From CAWBBA01 sp963729795 (GTDB lineage: Bacteria > Desulfobacterota > Desulfomonilia > Desulfomonilales > Desulfomonilaceae), in the NCBI GenBank assembly GCA_963729795.1, contig CAVSPC010000040.1, forward strand, positions 70,959-134,958: a stretch of DNA of 64,000 nt, written 5' to 3'. Below are positions 8,433 through 17,037 of this stretch, piece by piece. Below the pieces are notes generated by a model. It saw only the letters and a program-made list of their open reading frames with translations. It was not told where the DNA came from and ran no database searches. Position numbers and translations under genes: made by a program. The number at the start of each line of letters is the position of its first letter. Within the stretch, counting starts at the first letter, position 1.

Positions 8433-10029
8433 GAGCCTGTCGCGTAACGGGCTTGATTTTGTCGGGTTAGCTGGTACATTTTTCCGGTTTGTTACAAGTC
8501 GAGTAATTCCTCGGTGAAACTCCTGCGTGAAGGGGAAAGAATGGGCGGTTTGCCTGGCAAAAGGGCAAAATTTGGGTCTTTTGGGTCTCTTTTATCTCCA
8601 GACGTACATACCTCTCCCTTGCTCTCCCCGGAGGTGATTCCAAAGCTTGAGGATGTTGTGAGTGGTACATATCAGATCCCATTCGGCCTTTACCTTATCA
8701 AGCCCTCTCAGGAGAAAGCCCCTGATACCTCTGGCCTGTTTGATCTGCCCGAAGACAGCTTCCACACTCTCCTTGCGTTTCGAGTAGGTCTTCTTCCCCG
8801 CCTTTGTCTTGAGCTTGCGCAGCATCCTGTGTACAACGGATGTACCGTCGGGAATGCGACCACGAGGCGACACCTGGGGCGGATCGCCGTGTTTGATGCG
8901 GTCCCGAGGCACAAAGGGTTCGATGAAGCTCTTTGTCAAGGATTCCACGTTGTCTTCACTGAAATAACCGGCGTCCGCGAGTACCCGGTCGGGAATCTCT
9001 CCCAGATTTTCCTCTATCTGTTCCACCATGGGAACCAATTGCTGTTTGTCATTGGCTGCCTGTGTTACATCTTGAGCCACGATCACCTGAGACGCACAGT
9101 CTACGGCCATCTGGCCGTTGTACCCTTGCACGAATGCCTTGGTGGCGCCGTCGAGCATGATACGACTCTCAGGATCAGTGAAGTTCCACTGCTTCTTCGG
9201 GGCCGGGATACCGGAAGGCTTTTGGGAAGACCCCGATCCACCGGACGCTGGGGGCTTACCATCCTTATCCCGCTTGTCCGCCTCAACGGCCTCTTGGCGG
9301 GCCTGGTCCTCAAGAGCCTGTTTAGCATGGCGAATCTTCTCAAGACGAGCTTGCTTCAATCTCAGCTCTTTGGGAAGCTCATCGCCCCTTTTTCCTTTCC
9401 CGTATTTCTTGTCCTCCTTCTCATCAAGGGCCTGTGCCCCGGCAAGAAGGCGATCCACCTCGGCCACGAGCTCCCTCTCTCTCGTGAGCATGCGATCATA
9501 ACTCATTGCTTTATGCCTGGAGGCATCCGCCTTCAGTTTCGTGCCGTCCAAGGCCACATGACCGAGCTTTATCAACCCCGATTCTTTGCAAATTTCCAAG
9601 ACTTGGACAAACAGCCTCGAAATCTGACGCAAGTGGCGCTTCCTGAAGTCCGAGATCCTGCTGTGATCCGGATGCATGTCACAAGACAGGACTCTGAAGG
9701 CAATATCTTCATACGTCTTCTGCTCGATACGCCGCGAACTCCGGATTCCGACGCAGTATCCGTAAAACAGGAGCTTCACCATCATGGCCGGATGGTAGGC
9801 CGGGTGCCCGCCCTCAAGATGGTGATACCTCTCTGTTATCTCGCTCAGATCCAAGGTGTCCACCACATCGCTGATGAACAGCGCAAGGTGGTCCTCCGGC
9901 AACCACTTCCGCAGATCAGGTGGAAGCAACAATGGCTTTTCGGGCTCGTAGGGCAAAAAACGATGGTCTCTCATGCAGGCCGCTCATATCGCACCTGAGG
10001 AAAAATGTGAAGCGTTAAGCGACAGGCTC
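8433..10029 (-). mobile_element. IS1182-family insertion sequence, 1597 bp, CTAG target duplication
   Basis: Terminal inverted repeats: left GAGCCTGTCGCGTAACG; right, on the opposite strand, GAGCCTGTCGCTTAACG. CTAG sits immediately outside both ends (8429-8432 and 10030-10033). Precise removal of the element plus one CTAG restores the host frame, so the duplication is real and not part of the repeats. It contains one intact transposase gene on the minus strand. A 205-bp relative lies 1.4 kb upstream. Confidence 0.88.
8592..9974 (-). CDS. IS1182-family DDE transposase
   Basis: 460 residues, full length for the family. The N-terminal domain has the typical FLPYEPEKPLLLPPDLRKWL and GGHPAYHPAMMVKLLFYGY and continues into SSRRIEQKTYEDIAFR. 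The catalytic core shows GHVALDGTKLKADAS (first Asp), VLADAGYFSEDNVE (second Asp, in the DAGY motif) and SVEAVFGQIKQARGIRGFLLRG (Glu). A charged linker of about 90 residues separates the first two. The C terminus TTHNILKLWNHL is also standard. No frameshift is seen, so the element may be active. It probably also mobilises the miniature element at 6874-7078, whose left tip is identical. Confidence 0.93.
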   Translation of the reverse strand: MRDHRFLPYEPEKPLLLPPDLRKWLPEDHLALFISDVVDTLDLSEITERYHHLEGGHPAYHPAMMVKLLFYGYCVGIRSSRRIEQKTYEDIAFRVLSCDMHPDHSRISDFRKRHLRQISRLFVQVLEICKESGLIKLGHVALDGTKLKADASRHKAMSYDRMLTRERELVAEVDRLLAGAQALDEKEDKKYGKGKRGDELPKELRLKQARLEKIRHAKQALEDQARQEAVEADKRDKDGKPPASGGSGSSQKPSGIPAPKKQWNFTDPESRIMLDGATKAFVQGYNGQMAVDCASQVIVAQDVTQAANDKQQLVPMVEQIEENLGEIPDRVLADAGYFSEDNVESLTKSFIEPFVPRDRIKHGDPPQVSPRGRIPDGTSVVHRMLRKLKTKAGKKTYSKRKESVEAVFGQIKQARGIRGFLLRGLDKVKAEWDLICTTHNILKLWNHLRGEQGRGMYVWR

Positions 10030-10152
10030 CTAGTGGCGGAATCAGAAGCTGCCACGCGGACGGAAGAAACAGATCAGTAGAAGTGCAAAGGCCTGAATAA
10101 TTCCACTCCGGAACAGACTATACGAAGGCCCCTCACTGTACCTGGAAATCAA

Positions 10153-10392
10153 GTGGAATCGGGTTCAGGTGGCTATGGCGTCCTTTTCCTTGATGATAAC
10201 AGCTTCATAGTGGACCAGATTTATGAGGAACGGGAGCCTGAAAAGCCAGCCTTCTGGTACAGAAAAATTCATCCGACCGAAAAAGAACTCATCCGCGGTC
10301 GATGCCGGCTTACCACATGGATTGATCGGGTCCTAGATCGCGAGTCAAAAAAAGAGAAAAACCTTGTTGCCCCTGAGGTTTCAGGGAGATAG
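10153..10392 (+). CDS. Hypothetical small protein
   Basis: A 79-residue frame starting with GTG and no clear ribosome binding site. GYGVLFLDDNSFIVDQIYEE and a basic, Arg-rich second half look like real protein sequence but match nothing I know. It lies between the IS1182 insertion and an IS1380 fragment and may itself be a remnant. Confidence 0.3.
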   Translation: MESGSGGYGVLFLDDNSFIVDQIYEEREPEKPAFWYRKIHPTEKELIRGRCRLTTWIDRVLDRESKKEKNLVAPEVSGR

Positions 10393-10442
10393 ACTGCTCT
10401 TGCCACAAAGAATCGATACGTCACCAACGAGGTGAAGCGAGT

Positions 10443-10625
10443 ATGGCACAAGGTCTTCTTCCTTTCCAGTATGAAATTGAGCAGAGAGATGGGGAGCTCA
10501 CTGCACTGGCCGGACTGCCTGCATATGTGGAATTCGCTCATGCGATGGGTTTGGGTCGGCTCGTATCTGCGCACGTACGCGTTGGTCAGGGAAATCAGGG
10601 TCTGACGGACGAGCCCAGTCATTAA
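10443..10625 (+). pseudogene. IS1380-family transposase, N-terminal fragment
   Basis: The first 55 codons read MAQGLLPFQYEIEQRDGELT, ALAGLPAYVEFAHAMGLG and GQGNQGLTD, the characteristic N terminus of IS1380-type transposases (usually about 430-500 residues). Homology stops after GLTD and the frame ends within six codons. The remainder of the gene is absent, replaced by the 3' end of the polymerase gene on the other strand. Confidence 0.72.
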
Positions 10626-12238
10626 TCCTCAAATTTGATGACCAGGGGCACTGAAAGCTGTACCGAACTCTCCATCATTTCTCGGATCAGTTTCTTCGCC
10701 CGCTCTACCCTTGATAAATCATCGGGGCACGTAAACCAAATCCCGTCGTGGAGGAGAAGAACGACCTTCACCGGGAGGCCGGTGCGCTCGAAAACCCGGC
10801 GCAGTTTCAGTGCTGTGATCTTGAACACATCGGCCTCCAGCATCTGGACAACGGCGTTCTTGGCCTGCCTTTTCTCCCGGTCGCTAAGTGGACCCTCGGT
10901 GTGGAAACAGCGTCTCCGCCCATAAAGAGATCTCGCTAGGCGTTTGGCCGCTGAAGTTTGAGCCAGAGCCTCGGCAACGCTGTCGAGGTACTTCGCCACA
11001 CCAGGATAGATTGCCGAAAGCTCCCGATTGACTGCTTTCGCTTGTGAGCGTGTGATAGGGATACCTTTTGATTCGAGCCTCTTCCTCGTCTCATCATGAG
11101 GATCTCCGCCGGCTTGGAACATCTCGATCAATGCCTCATCCTGTGACAGGTGTGCGAGCAGCCGGAGTTGAAAAGCGGAGAAGTCGGCTTTGATAAAGGT
11201 TCGACCTTCCCCAGGGACCAGGTACCGGCGAAAGGCCTTGGGCAAACTCTGGAGAGCAGGATCTGTACAGACGATACGGCCGGTGGATGTACGTGTCTGC
11301 CACCACGTGGGATAGCACCGATCCTGGTGACCAATGCTCTTGAAGAACTTGATCACCCGATGCAGTTTGCGCCATGACAGGAGTTTGCGGATAAGCGGAT
11401 GCCGGGCGCTGAGTCCTTTCAAGAGGTCATCATCAACCGAGTCGCTTTGCTTCATCCTTGTCCCAAAAGCCGAGTGCAAGAAATCCTTCACCTGATTACC
11501 GGAAAAAGGATTCAGGGGTTGTCCGTATGCCTCGGTGACCTGTTCACAAAGGATCATGCACGCAGCTTCTATCCTAGGCCATGTCCGGCGGATCTTAGAC
11601 AAGTCAACTCCGATCCCGTCTCTCTCTATCTCGGCCAGTACAGATGTTAGAGGGATCTCTACGTCCATGTACAGGCTATGGAGCTGGGGATCGCTCTGTA
11701 GTTCACGAATCAGCTTCTCCCCGAGTTTCCAGATAAATGAAGCGTCCTCTTTCAAGCTCTCGTAGAGAACCTCTGGACCTACTCCTTCAACTTGCCTGGG
11801 AAGAAAAGGGTAATCCCGGCCGAGATGATTTCGGACCAACGAACTCAACAGGAACTCCTGCCAATCCTCGCCCTTGTCGCCCTCCGGGGGCTTCAATAAG
11901 TACGCAGCGAGGGACACGTCCCGGAATCGCTCTGTGGGAATTAGTATATTTCTTTTGTAAAACCAATTAATGAGCTGTTTCAGCGAATGTACATAAATGG
12001 GTGTGTCTCTGTCTCCTGTCGAAAACAGGAGTGTAGCCACCTGCGAAAGAGCCGATAAAGGAAGATGGATACATATGCCTTCCTGCAGATCCTCGCTGGC
12101 CACACCCATTATGAAAGAATTCTCGAATTCAATGGGAGGACTAATGGCGAATGGCTTTTGTGTCAAAGAACCGACGAATGATCGGAAATCTATCTCCTGA
12201 TTTAATATTCCACTCTTTATTCCGGGGCGGGAATCCAT
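10622..12238 (-). CDS. Family-A DNA polymerase, exonuclease-dead and lacking the fingers motif
   Basis: A 538-residue Klenow-like protein with no 5' nuclease domain. The 3'-5' exonuclease domain is degenerate: where Pol I has DTET this has SPPIE (about residue 33), while the later FRDVSLAAYLLKP segment is kept. The polymerase domain shows TRTSTGR (315-321), motif A as ADFSAFQLRLLAHLS (351-365, the usual Glu of IELR replaced by Gln) and motif C as LLLHDGIWF (HDG instead of HDE). Motif B is broken: RSQAKAVN (397-404) runs directly into RELSAIYPGVAKYL, whereas family members have about 30 extra residues there including NFG.IYG of the O helix. The deletion is in frame. Polymerase activity is therefore doubtful. 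It may be a decayed plasmid or phage replication polymerase. Confidence 0.85.
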   Translation of the reverse strand: MDSRPGIKSGILNQEIDFRSFVGSLTQKPFAISPPIEFENSFIMGVASEDLQEGICIHLPLSALSQVATLLFSTGDRDTPIYVHSLKQLINWFYKRNILIPTERFRDVSLAAYLLKPPEGDKGEDWQEFLLSSLVRNHLGRDYPFLPRQVEGVGPEVLYESLKEDASFIWKLGEKLIRELQSDPQLHSLYMDVEIPLTSVLAEIERDGIGVDLSKIRRTWPRIEAACMILCEQVTEAYGQPLNPFSGNQVKDFLHSAFGTRMKQSDSVDDDLLKGLSARHPLIRKLLSWRKLHRVIKFFKSIGHQDRCYPTWWQTRTSTGRIVCTDPALQSLPKAFRRYLVPGEGRTFIKADFSAFQLRLLAHLSQDEALIEMFQAGGDPHDETRKRLESKGIPITRSQAKAVNRELSAIYPGVAKYLDSVAEALAQTSAAKRLARSLYGRRRCFHTEGPLSDREKRQAKNAVVQMLEADVFKITALKLRRVFERTGLPVKVVLLLHDGIWFTCPDDLSRVERAKKLIREMMESSVQLSVPLVIKFED

Positions 12239-12452
12239 AACTCTATAATCTTTCTTCTCTATAAAGAATTAAACTTGGGCACCGCCCTACGCCTCCGGCT
12301 TGGACGGGTCCGCCCGACCGGTGGTCGGGGGCTAATATATATAGGTGGAGTTCGGGAAAACGGGTTCATGGGTACTATAAAAACCCTTTTCAGGTGACCG
12401 AGATTAGCTGCAACCTACTGATATAACAGTCAATCTGCGACAATGGCTCTAG
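12239..12452. other. Intergenic region between polymerase and winged-helix gene
   Basis: Contains a GC-rich hairpin (CCCGACC, 3-nt loop, GGTCGGG, near 12316-12332) and AT-rich runs near 12250 and 12337 that could hold minus-strand promoters for the polymerase gene. No coding sequence is apparent. Confidence 0.4.
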
Positions 12453-13598
12453 TCAGCCCTCAGAGCGGTATTTGGCCGACCAGGAGTTCTTGGGCTTGTT
12501 TTCCAGAGAAACCTCGATATAGCCTGCCTTTGTGAGCATTCGGGTGTATCCCCTTACGGTCCTGACGGGGATTCCCAGTGCCTTGGCAATCTCTTCATGG
12601 GTCAGCACAAGTTTCCGTTGCGCCTCAGCCTGCTTCCAATGCAGCCAAACGAATAACCGGGAAGCGGGGCCGAACTCCTGGAGCTGGGTTTCCCACGGGA
12701 AACTTCGGCTGAACAGGATGGCATCACCCGTGTCGGAGTTGTGGCCGTCGTAAGGGACCTCTGGGGCTCCGGTGATGACTTCGACTGCCTTTGCCACGAA
12801 TCTTTGCGGAGCGCCTCGGCCTGATGACGGAAGGCGGAACAGTCTCACCAGGTCTTCCTTGGGGACCGCATACCTGAGCCAGCCGATCTTCTCCTCCTCA
12901 TCGTTATTCATTGCTGCCGGACTGCTATCCGATTTCGTGAAGTTGGCCAGTTCCACGTCGAAATATTCTGCAATTACTCTTCGTGCGTGGTTGAGGTCCT
13001 TGTTTCCGTCAAGCCAGCAGATCAGGTCATAGATGTCCAATAAAGGCTTTTTCTTGACGGGACATCCCTTTCGCCCACAGAAGTGCGCTCGGCGGCAACG
13101 GAACCAAACGAGTCCCTTTGCGACTATCACCTGGAAACCCCTCCTGAAGTCCTTTGCGTCGTCATCCTTCCGTGGCTTCTTGATGAAAAGCGGACAATCG
13201 GTGACCAAGCGGCCGGACTTGAAGAGGCCGTACCTCTCACGCAAGAATTGCAGCACCTTTGGGAGATGACGCCAATTCTTCATTTGTTTCGGATTCACTT
13301 TGCCGCTTCGTGCCGGAGGAAATCTTTCCTCGGTACCTGCGAAGACGTTCGGCTGGTCATCCGGGTCAAAAACAAGAAATTCCTCACCATAGGAGCGCAG
13401 GAGATCCATCACCTGTTTATTCTCAAGTTGTTGCGGTGCATGAGGGCTCATGGGCATGGCCTCCAGGGTGCAGGCAAAGGTCGATCTCAGTCTGGTCCTT
13501 TTGCTTCCTGATTCATGCCGAGATTCGGACCAAAAGCGCCCTGAGATCAATTCTGAGCGACTTTCTAGGGCCGGGGATAGTCCGCCATTCCGTTTCAC
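12453..13598 (-). CDS. Putative DNA-binding replication/regulatory protein with Cys-rich segment and winged helix
   Basis: Up to 381 residues; the start could be internal (Met 48 or 50). The middle carries WFRCRRAHFCGRKGCPVKKK, a Cys/His cluster like a zinc finger, followed by DIYDLICWLDGNKDLNHARR. The C terminus (about 325-365) has KLVLTHEEIAKALGIPVRTV and TRMLTKAGYIEV, a classic winged-helix DNA-binding domain. A zinc motif next to an HTH, adjacent to a DNA polymerase on the same strand, suggests a replication initiator or regulator of a mobile element. That is inference. No known Rep family is recognised. Confidence 0.5.
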   Translation of the reverse strand: MKRNGGLSPALESRSELISGRFWSESRHESGSKRTRLRSTFACTLEAMPMSPHAPQQLENKQVMDLLRSYGEEFLVFDPDDQPNVFAGTEERFPPARSGKVNPKQMKNWRHLPKVLQFLRERYGLFKSGRLVTDCPLFIKKPRKDDDAKDFRRGFQVIVAKGLVWFRCRRAHFCGRKGCPVKKKPLLDIYDLICWLDGNKDLNHARRVIAEYFDVELANFTKSDSSPAAMNNDEEEKIGWLRYAVPKEDLVRLFRLPSSGRGAPQRFVAKAVEVITGAPEVPYDGHNSDTGDAILFSRSFPWETQLQEFGPASRLFVWLHWKQAEAQRKLVLTHEEIAKALGIPVRTVRGYTRMLTKAGYIEVSLENKPKNSWSAKYRSEG

Positions 13599-13723
13599 GA
13601 CATTTCATAAATAATAATTATTAGTTAGGGTAGCTATTTGTATTCACAGGTGTTTATGGTCATTTCGTCTTAGCGGTGGGCCACAGATCCATATTAGCGA
13701 TGCGGCCAAACCGCCTTTCAATT

Positions 13724-14218
13724 TCAGCCTCTGATAAATCCTCGAATGAACTTATCCATTGGACCGTCAAGGATACCGCAGCTCGAACGGAGCCCCACCC
13801 GTGGTGCTGGGCCGGGGCAGCCACCACCTGTATGAATGGCTGAATATATGTTTACAGCGCCGTCTTGGACCTGGACGAGATAACCAACAGTGTCTTCCAG
13901 TCCGATCAACAATTCTCTTGCAGAGCCTTCGTCGTCGGGTGCCGGTCCATACGTGTTCCCGTCCGCACAGGTCAGGGTTCCATCCACATCCGTGTAAGCG
14001 AATGGAAAGAAGACCTTCTTTCCTTCCTCTCTCAAAGCTTTCAGAACGTCCCATCCAGATTCTAGAGCAAAGATGGGAACGTCCCCAAGGCTCTGAACCC
14101 AGACTATTGCGAATGTCGGGTCTACTTCCGAGGACATCCGCTCACTGAGAAACTCGACTGTGCGGTCGAGAAAAGCTTCCAGTGCGAACTCTTCCAACGG
14201 TATTCGTATTTCTTTCAT
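13724..14218 (-). CDS. Hypothetical protein
   Basis: Starting at ATG 14218 gives a protein of 164 residues beginning MKEIRIPLEEFALEAFLDRT. The frame is open further upstream, but that part is IS91 flank, shared with the right-hand copy, so the shorter start is preferred. The sequence includes ALESGWDVLKALREEGKKVF, FAYTDVDGTLTCADGN and a Gly/Pro-rich SAIHTGGGCPGPAPRVG tail. DVDGTL superficially resembles a HAD phosphatase motif, but the rest of that family is not visible. Function unknown. Confidence 0.45.
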   Translation of the reverse strand: MKEIRIPLEEFALEAFLDRTVEFLSERMSSEVDPTFAIVWVQSLGDVPIFALESGWDVLKALREEGKKVFFPFAYTDVDGTLTCADGNTYGPAPDDEGSARELLIGLEDTVGYLVQVQDGAVNIYSAIHTGGGCPGPAPRVGLRSSCGILDGPMDKFIRGFIRG

Positions 14219-14465
14219 TTTCGTGATCCTCTTCGAACCTCTTTTGATATCAGCGGACGGACAGGTGCCGCACCACTCCTGTTGCTGGATGCGAGTTAAC
14301 ATCCAGTTGAACGAAACCGCTTCGCGGTGGCCTGTTTCCCGCCTGTGGGTTGAATGACGATTGCTGTTTTTCTGTTTCGTCCCCGCGCTTAAGCTCAGTA
14401 CGATCTCTTCTCCCTTGACCAAAAAGCGTAGCATTTCCATCAAGTCCAATTCTCGAAGGAGTTGA

Positions 14466-15332
14466 GTGATGGGAAAACTACGCGATCAAATGGTGTCTGA
14501 TCTCCGCCTCAGAAACTACAGCCCCTCTACCATTCGGATCTACACGGGGTGCGTCTATCAGTTTGTCAAACATTTCCGGCGATCTGTGAATTTTATAGGA
14601 GAGCAGGAGATCCGAGCGTACTTGCTGTACCTGCTCGATGAGCGCAAGGCATCACCTACTCTGCGAAAGATGTTTGTCGCAGCGATAAAATTCTTCTACC
14701 GAGTGACTCTCAACAGACCCCAAGAGGTAGAAAGAATTCCCTATCCCAAGGTCCCCAAAGCCTTGCCCGACGTACTGACTCATGAAGAAGTCATGGCCAT
14801 CATCGATGGGGTGGACTCCATCAAGTACCGGACCATTATCGCTGTTGCCTACGCCGCAGGCTTGAGGATCACCGAAGCCTGCGGTCTGCGTAGCCGAGGC
14901 GATATTGACTCCAACCGCATGCTCATCCATGTCCGCGCAGGAAAAGGCGGCAAGGACCGATACGTGATGCTGAGCGAGCGATTGCTCGTGATGTTGAGGG
15001 ACTACTGGAAACAAGCTTCTCCGAAGGGGCTTTATCTGTTCCCAGGGTCACACTCGCATCAACCCATAACCCCCGCATCGGTCTATACGGTCTTCAAGAA
15101 AGCCCTGAAAAAGACAGGGATCACCAAGCACGTAACCCTCCACACCTTGCGCCATTGTTTTGCCACCCACCTGTTGGAAGCACACACCGACACCAGAGTG
15201 ATCCAGGCACTTCTCGGCCATGCCTCCAGCCGGACCACCTCCCGCTATACCCATGTCAGTGCACACCTTATAGCTCGGATCAAGAGCCCCTTCGATTCGG
15301 CCGGCCTTGAGAAAGAATCTCCAGCCGTCTGA
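14466..15332 (+). CDS. XerD-like tyrosine recombinase accessory to IS91-type element
   Basis: 288 residues. The N-terminal SAM-like core-binding domain (LRLRNYSPSTIRIYTGCVYQ) is followed by the catalytic domain with AYAAGLRITEACGL (Arg), LHTLRHCFATHLLE (H-x-x-R box), LGHASSRTTSRYTHVS (His and nucleophilic Tyr). All catalytic positions are present. The gene ends 3 bp before the transposase gene. Recombinases of this kind accompany a subgroup of IS91 elements and may resolve transposition intermediates. A nearly identical copy lies at 57343-58209. Confidence 0.9.
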   Translation: MMGKLRDQMVSDLRLRNYSPSTIRIYTGCVYQFVKHFRRSVNFIGEQEIRAYLLYLLDERKASPTLRKMFVAAIKFFYRVTLNRPQEVERIPYPKVPKALPDVLTHEEVMAIIDGVDSIKYRTIIAVAYAAGLRITEACGLRSRGDIDSNRMLIHVRAGKGGKDRYVMLSERLLVMLRDYWKQASPKGLYLFPGSHSHQPITPASVYTVFKKALKKTGITKHVTLHTLRHCFATHLLEAHTDTRVIQALLGHASSRTTSRYTHVSAHLIARIKSPFDSAGLEKESPAV

Positions 15333-15335
15333 GCC

Positions 15336-16610
15336 ATGGAACCTCATCAGACTCTGGGCGAGGCAGCAGCAGCGGTGCGGAACGGCCTTGAAGTCGCTGA
15401 TGTCATGCGTCTTCACGGCCAGGAATACCGTAACAACCATCCACTGTCCACGCAACAACTCAAGGCAATGAGGGATATTGAGGCTTGCCGTACAGTGGCT
15501 CTCGGAGGCCATGTGGACGTCTGTGACAAAGGATGCGGGTTCACTCGGATCTCGTACAACTCCTGCCGGAACCGCAACTGCCCCAAATGCCAAGGGCTTA
15601 AGAGCGCACAATGGCTGGAGCAGAGGCTGGAGAGAATCCTCCCCATACACTACGTCCACATGGTTTTCACGGTTCCACACGAGACGCTCCCTATCATGCT
15701 TCACAACAAACAGACCTTGTACAATATCTTGTTCCGTACTGCGGCCGAATCCTTGCTTGAGTTTGCAAGAGACTGGGAACGACTGCGGGCCAATGTGGGA
15801 TTCAGTGCGATCCTTCATACCTGGAACCAGGACATGGATTTCCACCCCCACATTCACATTGTCATAACCAGCGGTGGACTCGATGAATCAGAAACCCGAT
15901 GGATACCCTCACGCAACAGCTTTCTCGTGCCGGTGCGTGCCTTGTCGAAGAAATTCCGGGGCAAATTCATCGACTCGCTCCGGAAGGCCTTTGAAGAAGG
16001 ACGCCTTGTCATGCCCCGGAACATTCACCATCCAAAAGCTCAGGATGCTTTCCGGCGCCTCACCAAGAAGCTCTATCGCAAGAAATGGGTCGTGTATGCA
16101 AAACAACCCTTTGGCGGACCCGAACAGGTCTTCAGGTATCTCGGACTCTATACCCATAAGGTGGCCATCTCGAACCACCGCCTCGTGGAAATGACCGATG
16201 GGAAGGTCACCTTCCTCGCCCGGGACAACTCAAACCCCGGTAGGAAAAGGCTCGTTACGCTCACAACACAGGAGTTTATTAGGAGGTTTCTCCTCCATGT
16301 TCTCCCCAGGGGGTTCGTCAAAATCCGACATTACGGATTGATGGCACCCCGCAATGCAAAGACTAAGCTCGAAGCGGCCCGCAGACTCATCGAGCAGGCT
16401 CAACCACTCAAGAGCGACCCAGATGGCCACACAGAAGCACATCAACTCCCGAAGCGCTCCACCTGGCAAGAGATTTTTCTCCGTATCACCGGGATCGACA
16501 TCACGAAATGCCCCTCATGTGGAGGAAGTCTCATTCGACGGCCTCTGACCTCACTGGACCAGACGTGCTCCATAACGAACTATGCCGCGGTGTTCCTGGA
16601 TTCCTCATGA
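15336..16610 (+). CDS. IS91-family HUH (Y-type) transposase
   Basis: 424 residues. An N-terminal zinc-binding domain (CDKGCGFTRISYNSCRNRNC, then PKCQG) precedes the rolling-circle nuclease core with DMDFHPHIHIVITSGG (the His-hydrophobic-His motif) and the tyrosine region RYLGLYTHKVAISNHRLVEM. The C terminus has a second Cys pair, CPSCGG (CPSCEG in the other copy). It nicks and strand-transfers single-stranded DNA. The gene is intact in both copies. Confidence 0.93.
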   Translation: MEPHQTLGEAAAAVRNGLEVADVMRLHGQEYRNNHPLSTQQLKAMRDIEACRTVALGGHVDVCDKGCGFTRISYNSCRNRNCPKCQGLKSAQWLEQRLERILPIHYVHMVFTVPHETLPIMLHNKQTLYNILFRTAAESLLEFARDWERLRANVGFSAILHTWNQDMDFHPHIHIVITSGGLDESETRWIPSRNSFLVPVRALSKKFRGKFIDSLRKAFEEGRLVMPRNIHHPKAQDAFRRLTKKLYRKKWVVYAKQPFGGPEQVFRYLGLYTHKVAISNHRLVEMTDGKVTFLARDNSNPGRKRLVTLTTQEFIRRFLLHVLPRGFVKIRHYGLMAPRNAKTKLEAARRLIEQAQPLKSDPDGHTEAHQLPKRSTWQEIFLRITGIDITKCPSCGGSLIRRPLTSLDQTCSITNYAAVFLDSS

Positions 16611-16940
16611 TCCTTTCCGGTCCGAGACTACCAACGACCTACCATAACCGACCTCACAAAGACGGTTTTCTCTACAGGTGCGCCCGGACTGTGCAACTTT
16701 TGCCTATCGTTTCCCCTTCCGAACCCCATTTCTCTCAATCCGTGATCCAAAGGACCTCCTCTCTCCCACAACCCCACGCAAGAAGAGATTCTGATCCTCA
16801 GATCCAGTCTCCTTCTTGAAGCCTCCTAGTTATAGAATCCCCATAAGACAAAATCACCCCTACCCAGCGGCTTCGTCCAACACGCCGTTTATGAGAATGG
16901 GCTCCGCCACTCTCACAAACGCCTACATGTTAACATTTTG

Positions 16941-16980
16941 AAGGATCGTGAGGGATCAATAAGGATCGAGAGGGATTAAC
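16941..16980. repeat. Two tandem 20-bp repeats beside the tRNA fragment
   Basis: AAGGATCGTGAGGGATCAAT (16941-16960) is followed directly by AAGGATCGAGAGGGATTAAC (16961-16980), 16 of 20 bases alike, then a partial third GGGGATTGAA. Lying about 60 bp from the tRNA-derived site and next to an integrase gene, they could be integrase arm-binding sites (inference). Confidence 0.5.
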
Positions 16981-17037
16981 GGGGATTGAAATTGCTGGGG
17001 AATTGAGACAAATCCCTGTTATTACTGGCATGAATGT

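Larger units (their letters stand above)
7688..10080 (+). pseudogene. PhoU-like helical-bundle gene split by an IS1182-family insertion
   Basis: The frame upstream of the IS encodes an all-helical protein (KMEKRLDSWNMLHAFSRALN, NLILMVSKLIHMSKMLSVYV, FAEVIDSFENVNEYLSRMYD) resembling PhoU/DUF47 bundles or the C-terminal domain of Na/Pi cotransporters. That assignment is tentative. At 8429-8432 it runs into CTAG and the IS end, and the residues read after that belong to the element. The 3' end lies beyond the IS: joining at one CTAG gives LVAESEAATRTEETDQ and a stop at 10078-10080, in frame. The start is uncertain: ATG 7688 or ATG 7736, the latter with GAGG eight bases upstream. Confidence 0.55.
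14305..16939 (+). mobile_element. IS91-family element, left copy (about 2.64 kb)
   Basis: Limits come from comparison with the inverted second copy at 55736-58371. Identity begins at AGTTGAACGAAACC (14305) and ends at ATGTTAACATTTT (16939), with unrelated flanks on both sides. The left end contains GAAC and the right end the palindrome TGTTAACA. IS91 relatives transpose by rolling circle next to a conserved tetranucleotide and make no target duplication, consistent with none being seen. It carries a tyrosine recombinase and a HUH transposase, 3 bp apart. The two copies differ by only a few bases (for example AAGCTCAGTACG here, CAGCTCAGGTACG there). Confidence 0.88.

Noticed and set aside
8514..9998. 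494-codon open frame on the plus strand opposite the IS1182 transposase
   Set aside because: It is the antisense of a fully recognisable transposase; its protein has no family features and the open frame is a by-product of codon bias.
14219..14449. Upstream extension of the 13724 gene to a 241-codon protein
   Set aside because: The extension lies in IS91 DNA that is also found at the right-hand copy, so it is not part of the native gene.
15048..15857. 269-codon frame antisense to the IS91 genes (and its twin at 56818-57627)
   Set aside because: Present identically in both copies only because it is the shadow of the recombinase and transposase genes, both of which have complete motifs.
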